From positions 317,152-381,151 of the forward strand of contig JAJAGP010000436.1 of assembly GCA_025084515.1 (NCBI GenBank): a stretch of DNA of 64,000 nucleotides, given 5' to 3'. Below, in pieces: positions 11,504-22,970 of the stretch. A program made the translations under genes and the position numbers. Positions within the stretch are counted from its first letter, which is position 1, and the number at the start of each line of letters is the position of its first letter. The notes under the pieces are model-generated. The model saw only the letters and a list, made by a program, of their open reading frames with translations, did no database searches and was not told the DNA's origin. Source of the stretch: Ancistrus triradiatus. Lineage: Eukaryota > Chordata > Actinopteri > Siluriformes > Loricariidae.

Positions 11504-14500
11504 TTAAATAAAAAACAATGTACATTGCATGCTCTGTTACACTACTCCCTTAAAACAAAACTGTTGGATGTCATCTCAAACATCCCATATATTAAAATGT
11601 TTCTGTAATCTATAAAGCAACTGTATCCCCACCTGATTATCAAGCAGTGGCTGAAGCATTGCACTTGCTGACCCACCAGCTTTGTAGGCATCCCTCTGGT
11701 AGGATCCAACTGGATCGAAACTGTATACTGCCCCACGGCCTGCAAGTGATTTAGACTTGCATTATGCATTAAGAAGCACTTAACAGCAATGTGAAGCTAC
11801 CAGCGAAAAACCAAAACCTGCTTATTTTCTATCACCACACAAAGCTTACCTTCCTCATCGAGACCACCAATTATGTTGTAAACGTAGTAGGGGAAAAAAC
11901 GCCTGCCATACAGAATTGTTGAAAGCATGGCTGCGACAGCTCCACTCGTCATGCTCTTGTTATTCGCGTGCTTGTACATCTATCGGGGTGCGAGGCAAAT
12001 TGATCAGGACACAAAGCAATCAGCACACAATTAAAGACTGTAGTTCTTTAAGGGACTGTGGTAGCCTAGCGGTTAAGGTACTGGACCCTGGAGCAGAAGG
12101 TCGAGGGTTCAAATCCCACCTCTACTAAGCTGCCACTGTTAGGTCTTGAGCAAGTCCCTTAACCCACAAATGGTTGGACTGTAAGACTGTCTTTGGCTCA
12201 CTTTGTAATTCAGTGGTCGGTCTTTGTGCTGATCAAGATACTTCTGAGACACTTGCCTTCATTGTTCGCTAGCCATCAATGTTTGCCTGTCATTTGCTTA
12301 CACTCCTGAGTTTCACTCGTCCGCTTGAGTCAACTCTCAAATTGCAAAGTTTTAAGCTTTTAATGGTCCTAAGAACAAATTATTGATCAGGAAATTACCA
12401 AGAACTAAGAAAATGCACTCATCGAAAATATCTTCCGTCTAGTTTTTTATTTAAAGATGAATCTTTGTTGGTGATCTGCCACATGATGCAGCCTATCTCA
12501 AGCATGAAATCAAGCTCTTAAATAGAACCAGGAGTGACAGATGTGTACATGTAGAGATCTTGTGAGTCCCAAGGTAAACGAGTTAGAGAAACCATCACGC
12601 AGGGGTTTGCTGTCAGAAATCACATAGCTGGTTTTCTTCATGTCAGTTGCAGCTTTTCTGAAATTTACAAGACCCTAAAGGTACAGCAAATCCCTATTTC
12701 ACTATAAGCTATTAAGACAATAGGTCAACACTTTGAAACAGCAGATGCCAGAAAGAAAGCCATGGAAGTCCATCAGCCTCATGTTTGAGTGGTCAGAGTT
12801 CTGATTAGAACCCTACAGAGAATATTTGGTCTCACATTAAACACAAACAAATTGGAAAACCATTTTTCAACAACTCATCAACTCTTTGAACTCATTACCA
12901 TAGAGTGGAACAACGCTGACTCTTCTTTCTATAAAAAGCTGTCTGCAAGTTTAGACTTGAGACAAACATTTAAGGAAATCAACGGGAAAGCCTACCCCAT
13001 ACTAAATTACTTTATCCATTTGTTTAACTCTTGCTAATTATCTGAACAATTATTTGCTGAGGAGACCATTAAAAGCTTAATACTTTGCAATTTTGGGTTT
13101 GGTCCTTTTTTTTTTTTTTTGCTCAGGTGTACATACGCAAGAAGCTTGATCATAGCTGTAAAAGCAGGAATCGTGCCTACCTTCAGCCTTGCATCAATGA
13201 TTTTGGTCAGTGTCAAACAGTCCCCATGGAATCCACTGCAGCCAATCACTGTGGTGTCTGTCCTGTGTTTAAAAAAAATGTAAATATCCAAAAGATCAGC
13301 CATGTTTAATCCACTCCAGTCCTAATTAGGCTTGGACAATATGAGAAATGTATTCTCCCTAGACAACATTACCAAGTAGCGATAACCAGTGTAGTACTTT
13401 ACAATTATGGCGTTAAAAGGGTTAGTAGATGCATAATGATAATGGACTCTTTTCCAGTCCAAATCTGATTTACTGATGGTCAAGAGCATGGGATAAAAAC
13501 ACATGCTGCATAAAAGCAGTAACTGCTCAGGCTGTCCCTATAGAATCATTTTTGGGGGAGAAAACCTATACAGCAAAAGTATATTCCTACAACAAAGCGT
13601 TCGAAAATGTTTTACATGCATAAAAATACATACTGTTCCAATAAGCATCACTTACAGTTTATAGCATTTTGGGGAGTCTCGGCAGTGAATTGAATAGCCC
13701 TCACTTAAACGCGTGTCAGAGGCCACAATAGCAAAGTCTTCACCAGCCACGGCCAGCACCGTCCTGTGGAACAACATGAACAAGTTAGGATGTAAGAATA
13801 CACATACAGTTAGTAATACATCAGATGCTTTTACTCAAAGGCAGGAATCCAAGTACAAAGCTTCTGGAGATGACAGCATCCATAATACAAAAGCACAAAT
13901 ATGCACAGAGGGTATAAGAATAAGTTCTCCAGAAAGCTGAACCCTAGGGGTATCGGAAAGGACGATACGATATGCATCATGATACATGGGTCGCGATACA
14001 TTGTTCACTGAAGTTCACTGAAAATATAAAACAGCTGAAATACAAGTTACTGTCTACAATCTGAGTCGTCATAACACGTCACATCACACTGACAATACAG
14101 CAAACAAACTGAGCGGAAATTCGATGGCATACTGCGAAAATAAATATTGTGATATATTGCTGTATCTATTTTTTAGCACAACCCTACTGAACTCATTGTC
14201 ATGTTCATGAAACCAGTTTGAGACGACTTTTGCCTACAGACATGGTGCATTATCATGCTGGAAGTAAGCCTTAGAAGATGGGTACACTGCAGGCATGAGG
14301 GGATGCACATGGTGAGCAATAAGGCAATGGCATTCAAGCAAGTCTTGTTCAGTATCAACGGAACCCAAGTGTACCAAAAAATATTCCCTACACCATTACA
14401 CCACACTGTGCACACAAGGCAGGCTGGGTCCATGGAACCATGTTGTTGGCACCAAAATCTGCACAAATCGAGATCCGTCAGACCAGGTTATGATTTTCCA

Positions 14501-16135
14501 TTTTTTGACCAGTTTTGGTGAGCCTGTCCTCACCACAGCCTCAGCTGTCTGCTGTTACCTGGCAGAAACGGAACCAGACGTGGTCTTCTGCTATTGCCAC
14601 CCATCTGCCTCAGAGTTTGAGACACTCTCACAATTGTACAGCATGCTTATGAGTTACTTCAAAGTAGTCAACTGATCAACGTGGCGTTTTCAACCACAGA
14701 ACTGCCGCTCACTGGATGACCTTTTTTTTTACACCACTCTGATTTGAGAACTACTCTAGAGACTGTCATGTGAGACAATCCCACTAAAGCAGCAGTTATA
14801 GAAATAATAAAACTCATTCTGGCACCAACAGTCATGACATGGTCAAAATCACTGCGATCACATTTCCCACATTCTGGTGGTTGATGTGAACGTTGTCCGA
14901 AGCTATGATTTTATGCATTGCACTGCTGCCATGCGATTGGCTGATTAGAAAAGAATATGAATGACTAAGCATTTTATTTTTGTTTTTCCAATTTCAATAC
15001 ATTGTTCAATAAATTTCATAATGCTTTCAACACTATTATAAAACAGGCTTTGTGTTAAAGATTTTGCCCAATTGTAGGTTAATGTAAGTGCTATAAGCAT
15101 GTAGGTAGGCTCCGCTACGATACACTATTTTAAACTCATTGGTTCATGATACAATCAACGTATAATATCTTTGTCTGAACATAAAACCCATCATAAATCG
15201 GGAGCACCTGTACAATACAACTCTAATAATGCATACAATGCCTTAATACAGTGTGGATTTTCTGGGGGTCTGGAACGGATTAATCAATTTTCATTACTTC
15301 TTATGGGAAAAATTTGCTAGGTACTTGACGAGCCTGATGTACAGCACTGCACATGAAAGTTGCATCCAAACGACAGAAAATGAGTACGAGTGAACACTCA
15401 TGACACCTAATGACGGAAAAGAGAATCGCAGCCAGGAAGGCAAAAAACGACTACTAACAGTGTGTCAATACGGTAATGTCCGGTCAACGTCCTATTTCAA
15501 AGAACTTACTGCGGACGTTAAACAGCTCACACCTGTACTTTGCAAGTAAATACAAGTTCAAACGTCACATCCATAACACTAAACCGTCCCTGTGTGGTCA
15601 AAGTAAAACTGAAAGTTGATGGTGCAGCATTGCAAGCTAACGTTACCAACATAAGCAAGGAGAATTAAATAGTATGGTCAGCGTTCTGGAAAATGGGATT
15701 CGAACTGGAAATGAGGTTTATTTTAAAGGAAGGAAGCAAAAGTTGGAGCTATAAACACCATACTCAGACACAGCAGCAGGCTTGGATGCTAGCGGCTAAA
15801 TACATTTGCATAACTTACATAAACAACCCTATTTTAACACAAATCACATATTTATTTGGTCTAATACGTAGTGTGTTATTACTATTCCCTGACACAGCGA
15901 TGGCAACTCAAATATAACCGCTGAAACAGATAAGTTTTGCGCCTGGTCACTACAATAGCCAAATGCTAACAGCGCAAATGAAAACGCCGGCTGTATGAGT
16001 AACGTTCTTTCAGTACATTATGATCACTTCTTACCCTCCATTAAAGGCATACGGGGAGAATTTGTGCTCTACAGGTCCGGTGTAGTGATACTCCTTCATC
16101 TTTCCATTATCTCCGTAAAACTGTGTGGACATCAT
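10669..16135 (-). CDS. psmb1: Proteasome 20S subunit beta type-1 (beta-6), complete, six coding exons
   Basis: Coding exons on the minus strand, in transcript order: 16135-16035, 13763-13656, 13262-13181, 11979-11850, 11739-11633, 10854-10669. All have GT-AG borders and the phases join exactly to 714 nt, or 237 aa plus stop; the human protein is 241 aa. Recognisable blocks are FSPYAFNGGTVLAVAGEDF, VIGCSGFHGDCLTLTKII, RRFFPYYVYNIIGGLDEEG and ERDVYTGDALKICIVTKEG. This is the Ntn-hydrolase-fold beta-6 subunit of the 20S core. It is one of the non-catalytic beta subunits and lacks the processed catalytic threonine of beta-1/2/5. Two ATGs are adjacent at the start (MMST); the first (16133-16135) was chosen, but the second would fit equally well. 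Introns contain several Tc1 relics, a V-SINE and a (TA)n tract. Upstream lies a YY1/ETS-type motif typical of housekeeping promoters. Confidence 0.97.
11465..11500. repeat. (TA)n microsatellite in psmb1 intron
   Basis: About 18 perfect TA units lie next to GCATCGCGATGCATCGGTAC (11408), the end of an older repeat. Confidence 0.95.
12053..12195 (+). repeat. V-SINE-like SINE, 3'-truncated, in psmb1 intron
   Basis: It has the GGACTGTGGTAGCCTAGCGG head, a box-B-like GGTTCAAATCCC motif and the AGCAAGTCCCTTAACCC body. The TAAGTCGCTCTGG tail is missing. Confidence 0.8.
12196..13180. other. psmb1 intron sequence, weak Tc1-like traces
   Basis: Phrases such as CCAGAAAGAAAGCCATGGAA and AACCCTACAGAGAATATTTGG (12748-12825) are reminiscent of Tc1/hAT coding debris, but no frame holds. 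A T-run is at 13109-13122. Otherwise nothing was recognised. Confidence 0.3.
13936..14186. mobile_element. Small hAT-type MITE-like element
   Basis: It starts AACCCTAGGGGTATCGGAAA and ends TTTTTTAGCACAACCCTA, giving short inverted CCCTA-type ends around CGATACGATAT-rich text. A similar pattern is at 30089-30401. The family call is from the end motif only. Confidence 0.5.
14187..14962 (-). mobile_element. Tc1-like transposon relic (family B) in psmb1 intron
   Basis: CATGTTCATGAAACCAGTTT, GACATGGTGCATTATCATGC and GGAACCCAAGTGTACC on the + strand are the reverse complement of family-B transposase text. Many frameshifts are present and there is no intact end. Confidence 0.75.
14963..16034. other. 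psmb1 first intron with dispersed repeat fragments
   Basis: Fragments include CCCATCATAAATCGGGAGCA (about 15185) and GGAACGGATTAATCAATTTTC (15271), pieces of the element also seen at 5178-5350. At 15340-15560 is a copy of the family also found at 36640-36880 and 61300-61530 (see findings). The remainder is unassigned. Confidence 0.45.
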
Positions 16136-16194
16136 GACTGCGATCAACCTGAAAGCACTCAAACCTTCCCCTACCAAATCTCGCTGTCTCACTG

Positions 16195-16213
16195 CAACAT
16201 GGCGTCCGGAAGT
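16195..16213 (-). promoter_or_regulatory. YY1-like plus ETS-like motif upstream of psmb1
   Basis: On the + strand, CAACATGGCG (16195-16204) is followed directly by CCGGAAGT (16206-16213), 60-78 bases upstream of the psmb1 start codon. The first part resembles the YY1 core (ATGGCG) and the second is a full ETS core (CCGGAAGT). Such pairs are known near start sites of TATA-less housekeeping genes, which suits a proteasome gene. The binding role is inferred from the motifs alone. Confidence 0.6.
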
Positions 16214-16389
16214 TGCTTTAGTTACTTTAGTGCCCTCTCCTGACGGCGGGGGAGACACATATTGTGTTCGAAACTGTTTAGTATTCACGATTTTGTACGT
16301 TAAATATATTTAAAAAATCGTAGTGCACTACTTCATTAGGGTAGTACATGGTGTACATGCGACGCAGCAGATAAGCACGGCGTCGCATG

Positions 16390-16798
16390 TACAGTGACTG
16401 GCAACTTTATTAGATACACCTTGCTAGAACCGGGTTGGAACCCCTTTGGTCTGCAGAACTGCCTTAATTCTTCGTGGCATACATTCAACAAGTGGCTGGA
16501 AACCTTCTTCAGAGGTTTTGGTAAATATTGAAATGATAGCGTTACACACTTGATGCATATTTGCCGGCTGCACATCCATGATGTGAAGTTCCCATTCCAC
16601 CACATCCCAAAGGTGCTCTGTTGGATTGAGATCTGGTGACTGTGGAGGCCATTTTAATACAGTGACCCCATTATCATGTTCAAGAAATAAGTTTGACCTG
16701 ATTTGAGCTTTGTGACAAGACATGTTATCCTGCTTTAAACAGCCATCAGAAGATGCTACACTGCAGTCATAAAGGGATGGACAATGTTAGCAACTATA
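16390..16798 (-). mobile_element. Tc1-like transposon (family B), left part, split by a LINE
   Basis: It starts at the terminal repeat ACAGTGACTGGCAACTTTAT. The minus-strand frame (16723-16424) reads NGVTVLKWPPQSPDLNPTEH with LWDVVEWELHIM, the DD34E Glu region. The continuation lies at 18716-19110, beyond the inserted LINE. Confidence 0.85.
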
Positions 16799-18715
16799 CG
16801 CCAAAAAGGATCACCATTAACACGTGGCCTGATGACGCCCTCGCTAGACTGCAGGACTGCTTTGAACAAACACTGTGGGAGGCCTTCCATTATGAAGACC
16901 TGGCCAATTTCACAGACACTGTACTGTCTTACATCAGGCACTGCATTGATACGGTCAATCCGGGTGTATCCAAACCAAAAACCATGGATGACTAACCAGG
17001 TACGCACGCTCCTTCAGGCCCGAGACGCAGCCTTTAGATCAGGCGACAGAGCACTATACAGTGCCACTCACGCCAACCTGAGGAGAGGCATCAACAAATT
17101 ACGGTCTCTGGTTCCCCCCCACTCACTCTTGCGGTTGAGGACGTGAGACGTGTGCTTCGTGCCGTGAACCTCAGGAAGGCTACAGGCCCGGATGGTGTAC
17201 CAGGGAAGGTGCTCAAGGCATGTTCTGACCAGCCAGCACATGTCTTCACCAACATCTTCAACCTGTCACTGGAACAAGACGTCATCCCAGAATGCTTGAA
17301 ATGAACCATTATCATTCCAGTCCCCAAAAAATCACCCACAACCACTCTCAATGATTTCCGCCCGGTAGCACTCACACCAGTTATCACCAAGTGCTTTGAG
17401 AAACTGGTTGTAAAACACATCAGATCCTGTCCCCCCCAATCTGGACCCGCACCAGTATGCATACTGGACAAATAGATCCACAGAAGCTACAATAGCTACT
17501 CCCCTTCATTCGGCGCTGAGTCACTTGGAGAAACGGGGGAGCTACGTCAGAATGCTCTTCATTGACTACAGCTCTGTCTTCAATACAATAATACCAGACA
17601 TTCTAATCCCCAAGCTAACCAATCTAGGGCTTCCACCATCGACCTGCTTCTGGATCAGGGACTTTCTGATCAACCGACCCCAGCAGGTGAAACTGGGTTT
17701 TCACTTCTCTTCCGTCCGTACCCTCAGCACCGGCTCCCCCCAGAGCTGTGTGCTGAGCCCACTTCTCTACTCACTCTATACATCCGACTGCAGTCCTGCC
17801 CACCCAGAGAACATCATTGTGAAATTTCCTGATGACACGGTGGTGGGACAGTTAACAGCGGGGGATGAGGCGGCGTACAGAGATGAGGTCCTGAAACTTG
17901 GGGAGTGGAGTGCAGCTAACAACTTGGCACTAAATATCATCAAGACTAAAGAACTCGTCCTGGATTTCCGCCGAAACGGCGAACGTGTGGAGCGAGTGGA
18001 ATCATTCAAATGCCTTGGTGTACACATCTCTGCAGACCTCTCCCGGACCGTCAACAGCTCTGCACTGGTCAAGAAGGCCCAGCAACGGCTACACTTCCTG
18101 AGCGTGCTCAGGAGCAACTACACACAAGCCTGCTGGTGACCTTCTACCGTTCCACCATCGAGAGCCTGCTGACCTATGCTGTGTCAGTGTGGCACTTCAG
18201 CTGCACAGAACCTGACAGAAGAAGACTGCAGAGGGTACCCAACACTGCAGAAAAAATCATTGGATGCTCTCTGCCTTCCATAACCTCTATCTACAACTCC
18301 CGCTGTCTCAGCAGATCCAAGAACATTCTCAAGGACATGGACAATACCCACCAATTTCCATCTCTTCAACCTGTTGCCTTCTGATAGGCGCTACAGGTCC
18401 TGAGTCTATTTAAAACAAATAGACTCAGGAACAGCTTCTTTCCCAAAGCCATCACGATGCGAAACGGCAACCTGCACTAACTGACATATTAGAATGTATC
18501 ATCTGTTTTGTCTGTCTTATTTGTCTGTCCGTGTACTTATATGTTTAGTTCTTGCTATGTTTAGTTGTTGCACAGTAACATTTTGCACAGTAGTCTTGTT
18601 TTTCTTAGTTTTTCTATTTATGCTGTGTGCACTTTAAGGAGCAGCTTCCAATCTCATTCAACTATGTATACTGTGTATGCGGTGTATAATGACAATAAAG
18701 GCTTTCTATTCTATT
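16799..18715 (+). mobile_element. Non-LTR retrotransposon (Rex1/L2-like), 5'-truncated, inactive
   Basis: Reverse-transcriptase text is spread over several frames. FRPVALTPVITKCFEKLVVK lies near 17358. The 17525-18139 frame holds MLFIDYSSVFNTIIP (palm motif A), TGSPQSCVLSPLLYSLYT, the FPDDT variant of the FADD box, and LRSNYTQACW. A downstream frame carries VTFYRSTIESLLTYAVSVW. The 3' end is ACAATAAAGGCTTTC followed by a TTCTA repeat, a typical tail for these fish LINEs. The endonuclease domain is missing, and a stop and frame changes (for example at 16993 and 17300) disable it. Confidence 0.85.
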
Positions 18716-19110
18716 CTACGCTGTGCCAAGAAAATACACCACCATTACACCATCACCAGCCAAGCAAATGTTGTTTTTGCCAAATTCTGACCCTACCATC
18801 CAAATGTTGCAACAGAAATCATTAGACCAGCAACATTCTCTATTGTCCAGTTTTGGTGAGCCCATATGAATTGTAGCCTCAGTTACCTGTTTTTAACTGA
18901 CAGGAGTGGCACCTGTTGTGGTCTTCCAATGTTGCAGCTCATCTACATCAAGGTTAAACATGTTGTGCATTCAGAGATGCTTTTCTGCACACCTCGGCTG
19001 TAACGAGTGGTTATTTGAGTTACTGATGTCTATCAACTCAAACCACTCTAACCATTCTCCTCTGACCTCAAGGCATTTTTGCCAAGAGAACTGATTGCAA
19101 ATCGTTTTTG
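18716..19110 (-). mobile_element. Tc1-like transposon (family B), right part beyond the LINE
   Basis: It resumes with GTGCCAAGAAAATACACCAC, the same text as GGCCAAGAAAATACCCACCA at 9881, and runs on through TTTTGGTGAGCCCATATGAA and CAGGAGTGGCACCTGTTGTG. It is one element with 16390-16798. Confidence 0.8.
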
Positions 19111-19404
19111 CACGTCATACTGCAATGCTTTATGGAATTGTTGTGACAGTATGTAATATGTTATATGCTCAGTTTGTCAGCCCTTTTCTTTAGTTTGAGA
19201 ACTACTGAACAAGTATTTTGTGGTGTTGGACCACTATAAGCACAGATGGAATAACTGATACCATTCCAAAGTATATAGCCTACGGCATTCTGTGGTCAGA
19301 CACTGAAAGAGAAAATTCAATTGTGTCAAAAAATGCAACAAATAAATCTGATATTCATGGACAAGAACAGACAAATGACCTTTCCCCAAATATCCCGAGG
19401 TTCA

Positions 19405-20660
19405 TACAGTGGGGTAAAAAAGTATTTAGTCAGCCACTGATTGTGCAAGTTCTCCTACTTAGAAAGATGAGAGAGGTCTGTAATTTTCATCATAGGTACA
19501 CTTCAACTATGAGAGACAAAATGAGAAAAAAAATCCATGAAATCACATTGAAGGATTTTTTAATGAATTTAATTTAAATCATGGTGGAAATAAGTATTTT
19601 GGTCCATAACAAAAGTTCACGCAATACTTTTAACATATCCTTTGTTGACAATGACAGAGGGTCAAATTTTCCCTGTAAGTCCTTCACCAGGTTTGTACAC
19701 ACTGTAGGCTGGATTTTGGCCCATTCCTCCATGCAGATCTCCTCTAGAGCAGTGATTGGGTTTGGGGCAAAACGGACTTTCAACTCCCTCCACATTTCCC
19801 ATGGGTTGAGGTCTGGAGACTGGCTAGGCCCAGCCACGTTTCCACTTCATGTTCACTGATGGAAGGAGGTGTTTTGGCTAAAATCTTACAATACATGCCC
19901 GTTCATTCTTCCCTTAATACAGATCAGTCGTCCTGTCCCCTTTGCAGAAAAACAGCCCCAAAGCATGATGTTTCCACACCCATGCTTCACAGTAGGTATG
20001 GTGCAACTCAGCATTCTTCTTCCTCCAGTTGAGTTTTTACCAAAAAGTTCTATTTTGGTTTCATCTGACCACATGATATTCTCCCAATCCTCTTCTGGAT
20101 CATCCATATGCTCTCTGGCAAACTTCAGATGGGCCTGGACATGTACTGACTTAAGCACTGGGACACGCCTGGCACTGCAGGATCTGAGTCCCTCTCGGCG
20201 TAGTGTGTTACTGATGGTAGCCTTGTTACTTTGGTCCCAGCTCTCTGCAGGTCATTCATCAGGTCCCTCCGTGTAGTTCTGAGATTTTTGTTCACCGTTC
20301 TCAGGATCATTAGACCCCACGGAATGAGATCTTTCGTGGAGCCCCAGATCGAGTGAGATTATCAGTGGTCTTGTATGTCTTAACGAGTGGAGGACAGAAG
20401 AGCTTCTTAAAGAAGAAGTTACCGGTCTGTGAGAGCCAGAAATCTTGCTTGTTTGTGGGTGACCAAATACTTATTTTCCACCATGATTTACAATTAAATT
20501 CTTTAAAAATCCTACAATGTGATTTTCTGGATTTTTTTCCTCATTTTGTCTCTCATAGTTGAAGTGTACCTGTGATGAAAATTACAGACCTCTCTCCTCT
20601 TTCTAAGTAGGAGAACTTGCACAATCAGTGGCTGACTAAATACTTTTTTGCTCCACTGTA
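19405..20660 (-). mobile_element. Tc1-like transposon (family C), both ends present, inactive
   Basis: Both ends survive, next to TA dinucleotides: ACAGTGGGGTAAAAAAGTAT at left and TACTTTTTTGCTCCACTGT at right, with inverted repeats of about 100 bases or more. The minus-strand frame 20158-19886 reads DDPEEDWENIMWSDETKIEL (first catalytic Asp), and SQSPDLNPWEMW (19837-19574) holds the Glu. A frame change separates the two. It inserted into the repeat related to 5511-5970, whose continuation starts at 20660. Confidence 0.9.
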
Positions 20661-20890
20661 ATTTAGTGAGTAATAGATTGAAAGTGAAAAGTAAAAGCAA
20701 ACAACTTTGGTAAATTGTGAATCATGCATTGTGATTTGAGTTTCGGCTGAAACGAGTCACGTGGCTTAATTCATACAAGTTTAAGTAAGTGAACTGAGAA
20801 CCAAGACCAATTTTTTCTAGTCAAAATGTGAGAACTGAATTTGGCGATTTCCTAGGTGGTTGAAAGCTGTGATACCACTGTATTTATAAT
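20661..20890. repeat. Copy of the 5511-5970 dispersed repeat
   Basis: AATTTAGTGAGTAATAGATT and GTGATTTGAGTTTCGGCTGA match the order of text at 5519 and 5811. It was cut by the family-C Tc1 element at 20660. Confidence 0.55.
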
Positions 20891-21449
20891 CTATATCTGT
20901 AGAACTAAAGGCTGTACAGAAATTTTTACGTCTCTACCAAGCGACTACCATGTCAGTGTCGCTTTAGTTCTGAGAACGGTCCAATAATATAATATCAATA
21001 ATATTATTAGAGAATACTCTAATAATATCTGGTCAGTGGTGATCCATGATGGCCCCTTTTCACTAACTACAGTCAAATTAGGTATAGGTTAGGTATAAAC
21101 ATTAACTGAGCAAATTAATTGTCATGTGTATTTGTCACGTTTCTTCCTTAAGCGACTACGCTATTAGTAAGCACCACTCCTTACATGTAATCATTGCAAT
21201 AGTGACTGAGTTCTTGTCAGCTTTAGCTAACCTTTCACATGGGTGTGTCTGTTTGGGTGCACTGCGGTGGAACAGTATTTAGTGCTGTCATCTCCTTGCC
21301 TGTCTACTTGTGTAGATTTGCATGTGCTTGGGTTATGACGTGTTATTCAATTGACATCTCTTAAGTGTCCCTGTGTGTGTGTCCTGAGATGGACAAGTGC
21401 CCTGTCAAATGCTACATTCTGCCATATTATATTATATTATATTTATATT
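20891..21449. other. Intergenic, small AT palindrome only
   Basis: AATATTATTAGAGAATACTC followed by TAATAATAT (20998-21028) forms a small imperfect hairpin. Nothing else was recognised. Confidence 0.4.
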
Positions 21450-21570
21450 GATGTAATTTAGCAGATCCCCTTATCCAGACCGACTTACAATTAATACAAT
21501 CTTGCAATCCATTTGTGGGTTTAGGGCCTTGATCAAGGACCCAACGGTGGCAGCTTGGCAGAGGTGGGAT
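21450..21570 (-). repeat. V-SINE-like SINE, 5'-truncated
   Basis: Minus strand: CTGCCAAGCTGCCACCGTTG, GGCCCTAAACCCACAAATGG and the TAAGTCGGTCTGGATAAGGG tail are present. The tRNA-like head is absent. Confidence 0.7.
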
Positions 21571-22682
21571 GATCTGTCATGTGCCCTGTGCTGCCTTGCC
21601 CTCTACCCCCACCCTGAAGTGAACTAATCAGGTATTTAGGTGTGCCTGTTTAGGTGTTTCACCATCTGTAAAATAATCCCTTTGTTCACTTTTGCAGGTT
21701 TCAGTTGAATTCATTTAGCTGACTAGTCAAATGTCTCAGTGTTCCATCATTTATTTTTAGTCAGTCGGTTGCGTTCTTATTAAGAGTGACTTATAGTCTT
21801 ACCAGATAAGTGCTTGGCATGCTAGGATGTGAGCCCGCATCCTTCTTGATGATAGTCAAGACCTTAGACCTTAGACCTTATCTTCTGCGCCACCAACTGT
21901 CTCACCCATCATGTTTGGAAATGACTCTATGCACCGTGTGGTTGTCATCCTGAAACATGGGACTGTTAGTGTGGTACTCTGCTTGGACATGAAGCAAAAA
22001 GGGGCAACATGTAGTCATCCAAAATTGCTCTATACAACAGGTGATATAAAGCAGATGACAGTTATCTTATTCTAACTGAAACACTGAAAAAAGAATGAGC
22101 CACTTCCTCTTTAAGCACAAGCTGGATGGAACACCTTGATCATTAAACAAAATTATACTATAACTATAACTGATCATATCTTGGACTTTCAGTTAGCTAA
22201 AGTCCAGAGATGGAAGTGTCTAGCTCATGGTACCAGAGGCTTTTGTGTGACATTTATAGATCAAGGTTAACACACACACACAGAAGTGAAGTTGCGGGAC
22301 CTCGAGAACCTTGCTAAAGTACATGGCAGCATGTACCATCACTCTGTGGTTCCAGAAGATGTTAATAAAATGTGGCTGGATCTGCCAAGAAGCTGTAACT
22401 GGGTGTGGTTGGACTTTCTAGCAGGACACTTCAGCGCTCTTTGATCCAAAACATATCTATAAGTTGATCCAAAAGTGGTTCAGTGACCACAGAATCAGCA
22501 GGTTCCAAGTTCCTGGACATAGTCATCCATGAAATCCATGGAAAAGATGAATATCCATGGAACTTGGAGCCAAAGAATCCATGGAATCCATGGAGCCAAA
22601 ACAGGTTTAATGTAATGCAACATTTTTAAAAATAATGTACAGTATGGACACACAAATATTTATATACACACTCACACACACA

Positions 22683-22683
<1 letters not shown>
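21571..22683. other. Intergenic; mariner-like debris around 21900-22580
   Basis: Phrases such as AGCACAAGCTGGATGGAAC and TGATCCAAAACATATCTA (22443) recall transposase text (DNDPKHIS-like), but no frame or terminal repeat could be defined. A short CATGGA-rich run is at 22540-22595. Confidence 0.35.
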
Positions 22684-22772
<89 letters not shown>

Positions 22773-22880
22773 CTTTCCCCTGCTCTTTACTCCCCTCCCT
22801 CTATTCCCCTTTCTCTTTCTCTTCTCTCCTTTTCTCTCCCCCCCCCTCTTCCCGCCCTTCTTTCTTTCCCCACCCCACTC

Positions 22881-22969
<89 letters not shown>
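22684..22969. repeat. (TA)n - pyrimidine tract - (TA)n compound microsatellite
   Basis: About 87 bases of TA (22684-22770), about 112 bases of almost pure C/T (22771-22882) and about 87 bases of TA again (22883-22969). It gives false long open frames (YIYI/IYIY) on both strands. Confidence 0.97.

Positions 22970-22970
<1 letters not shown>

Noticed and set aside
17525..18139. Reverse-transcriptase frame as a functional gene.
   Set aside because: It is part of a 5'-truncated LINE with stops and frameshifts on both sides.
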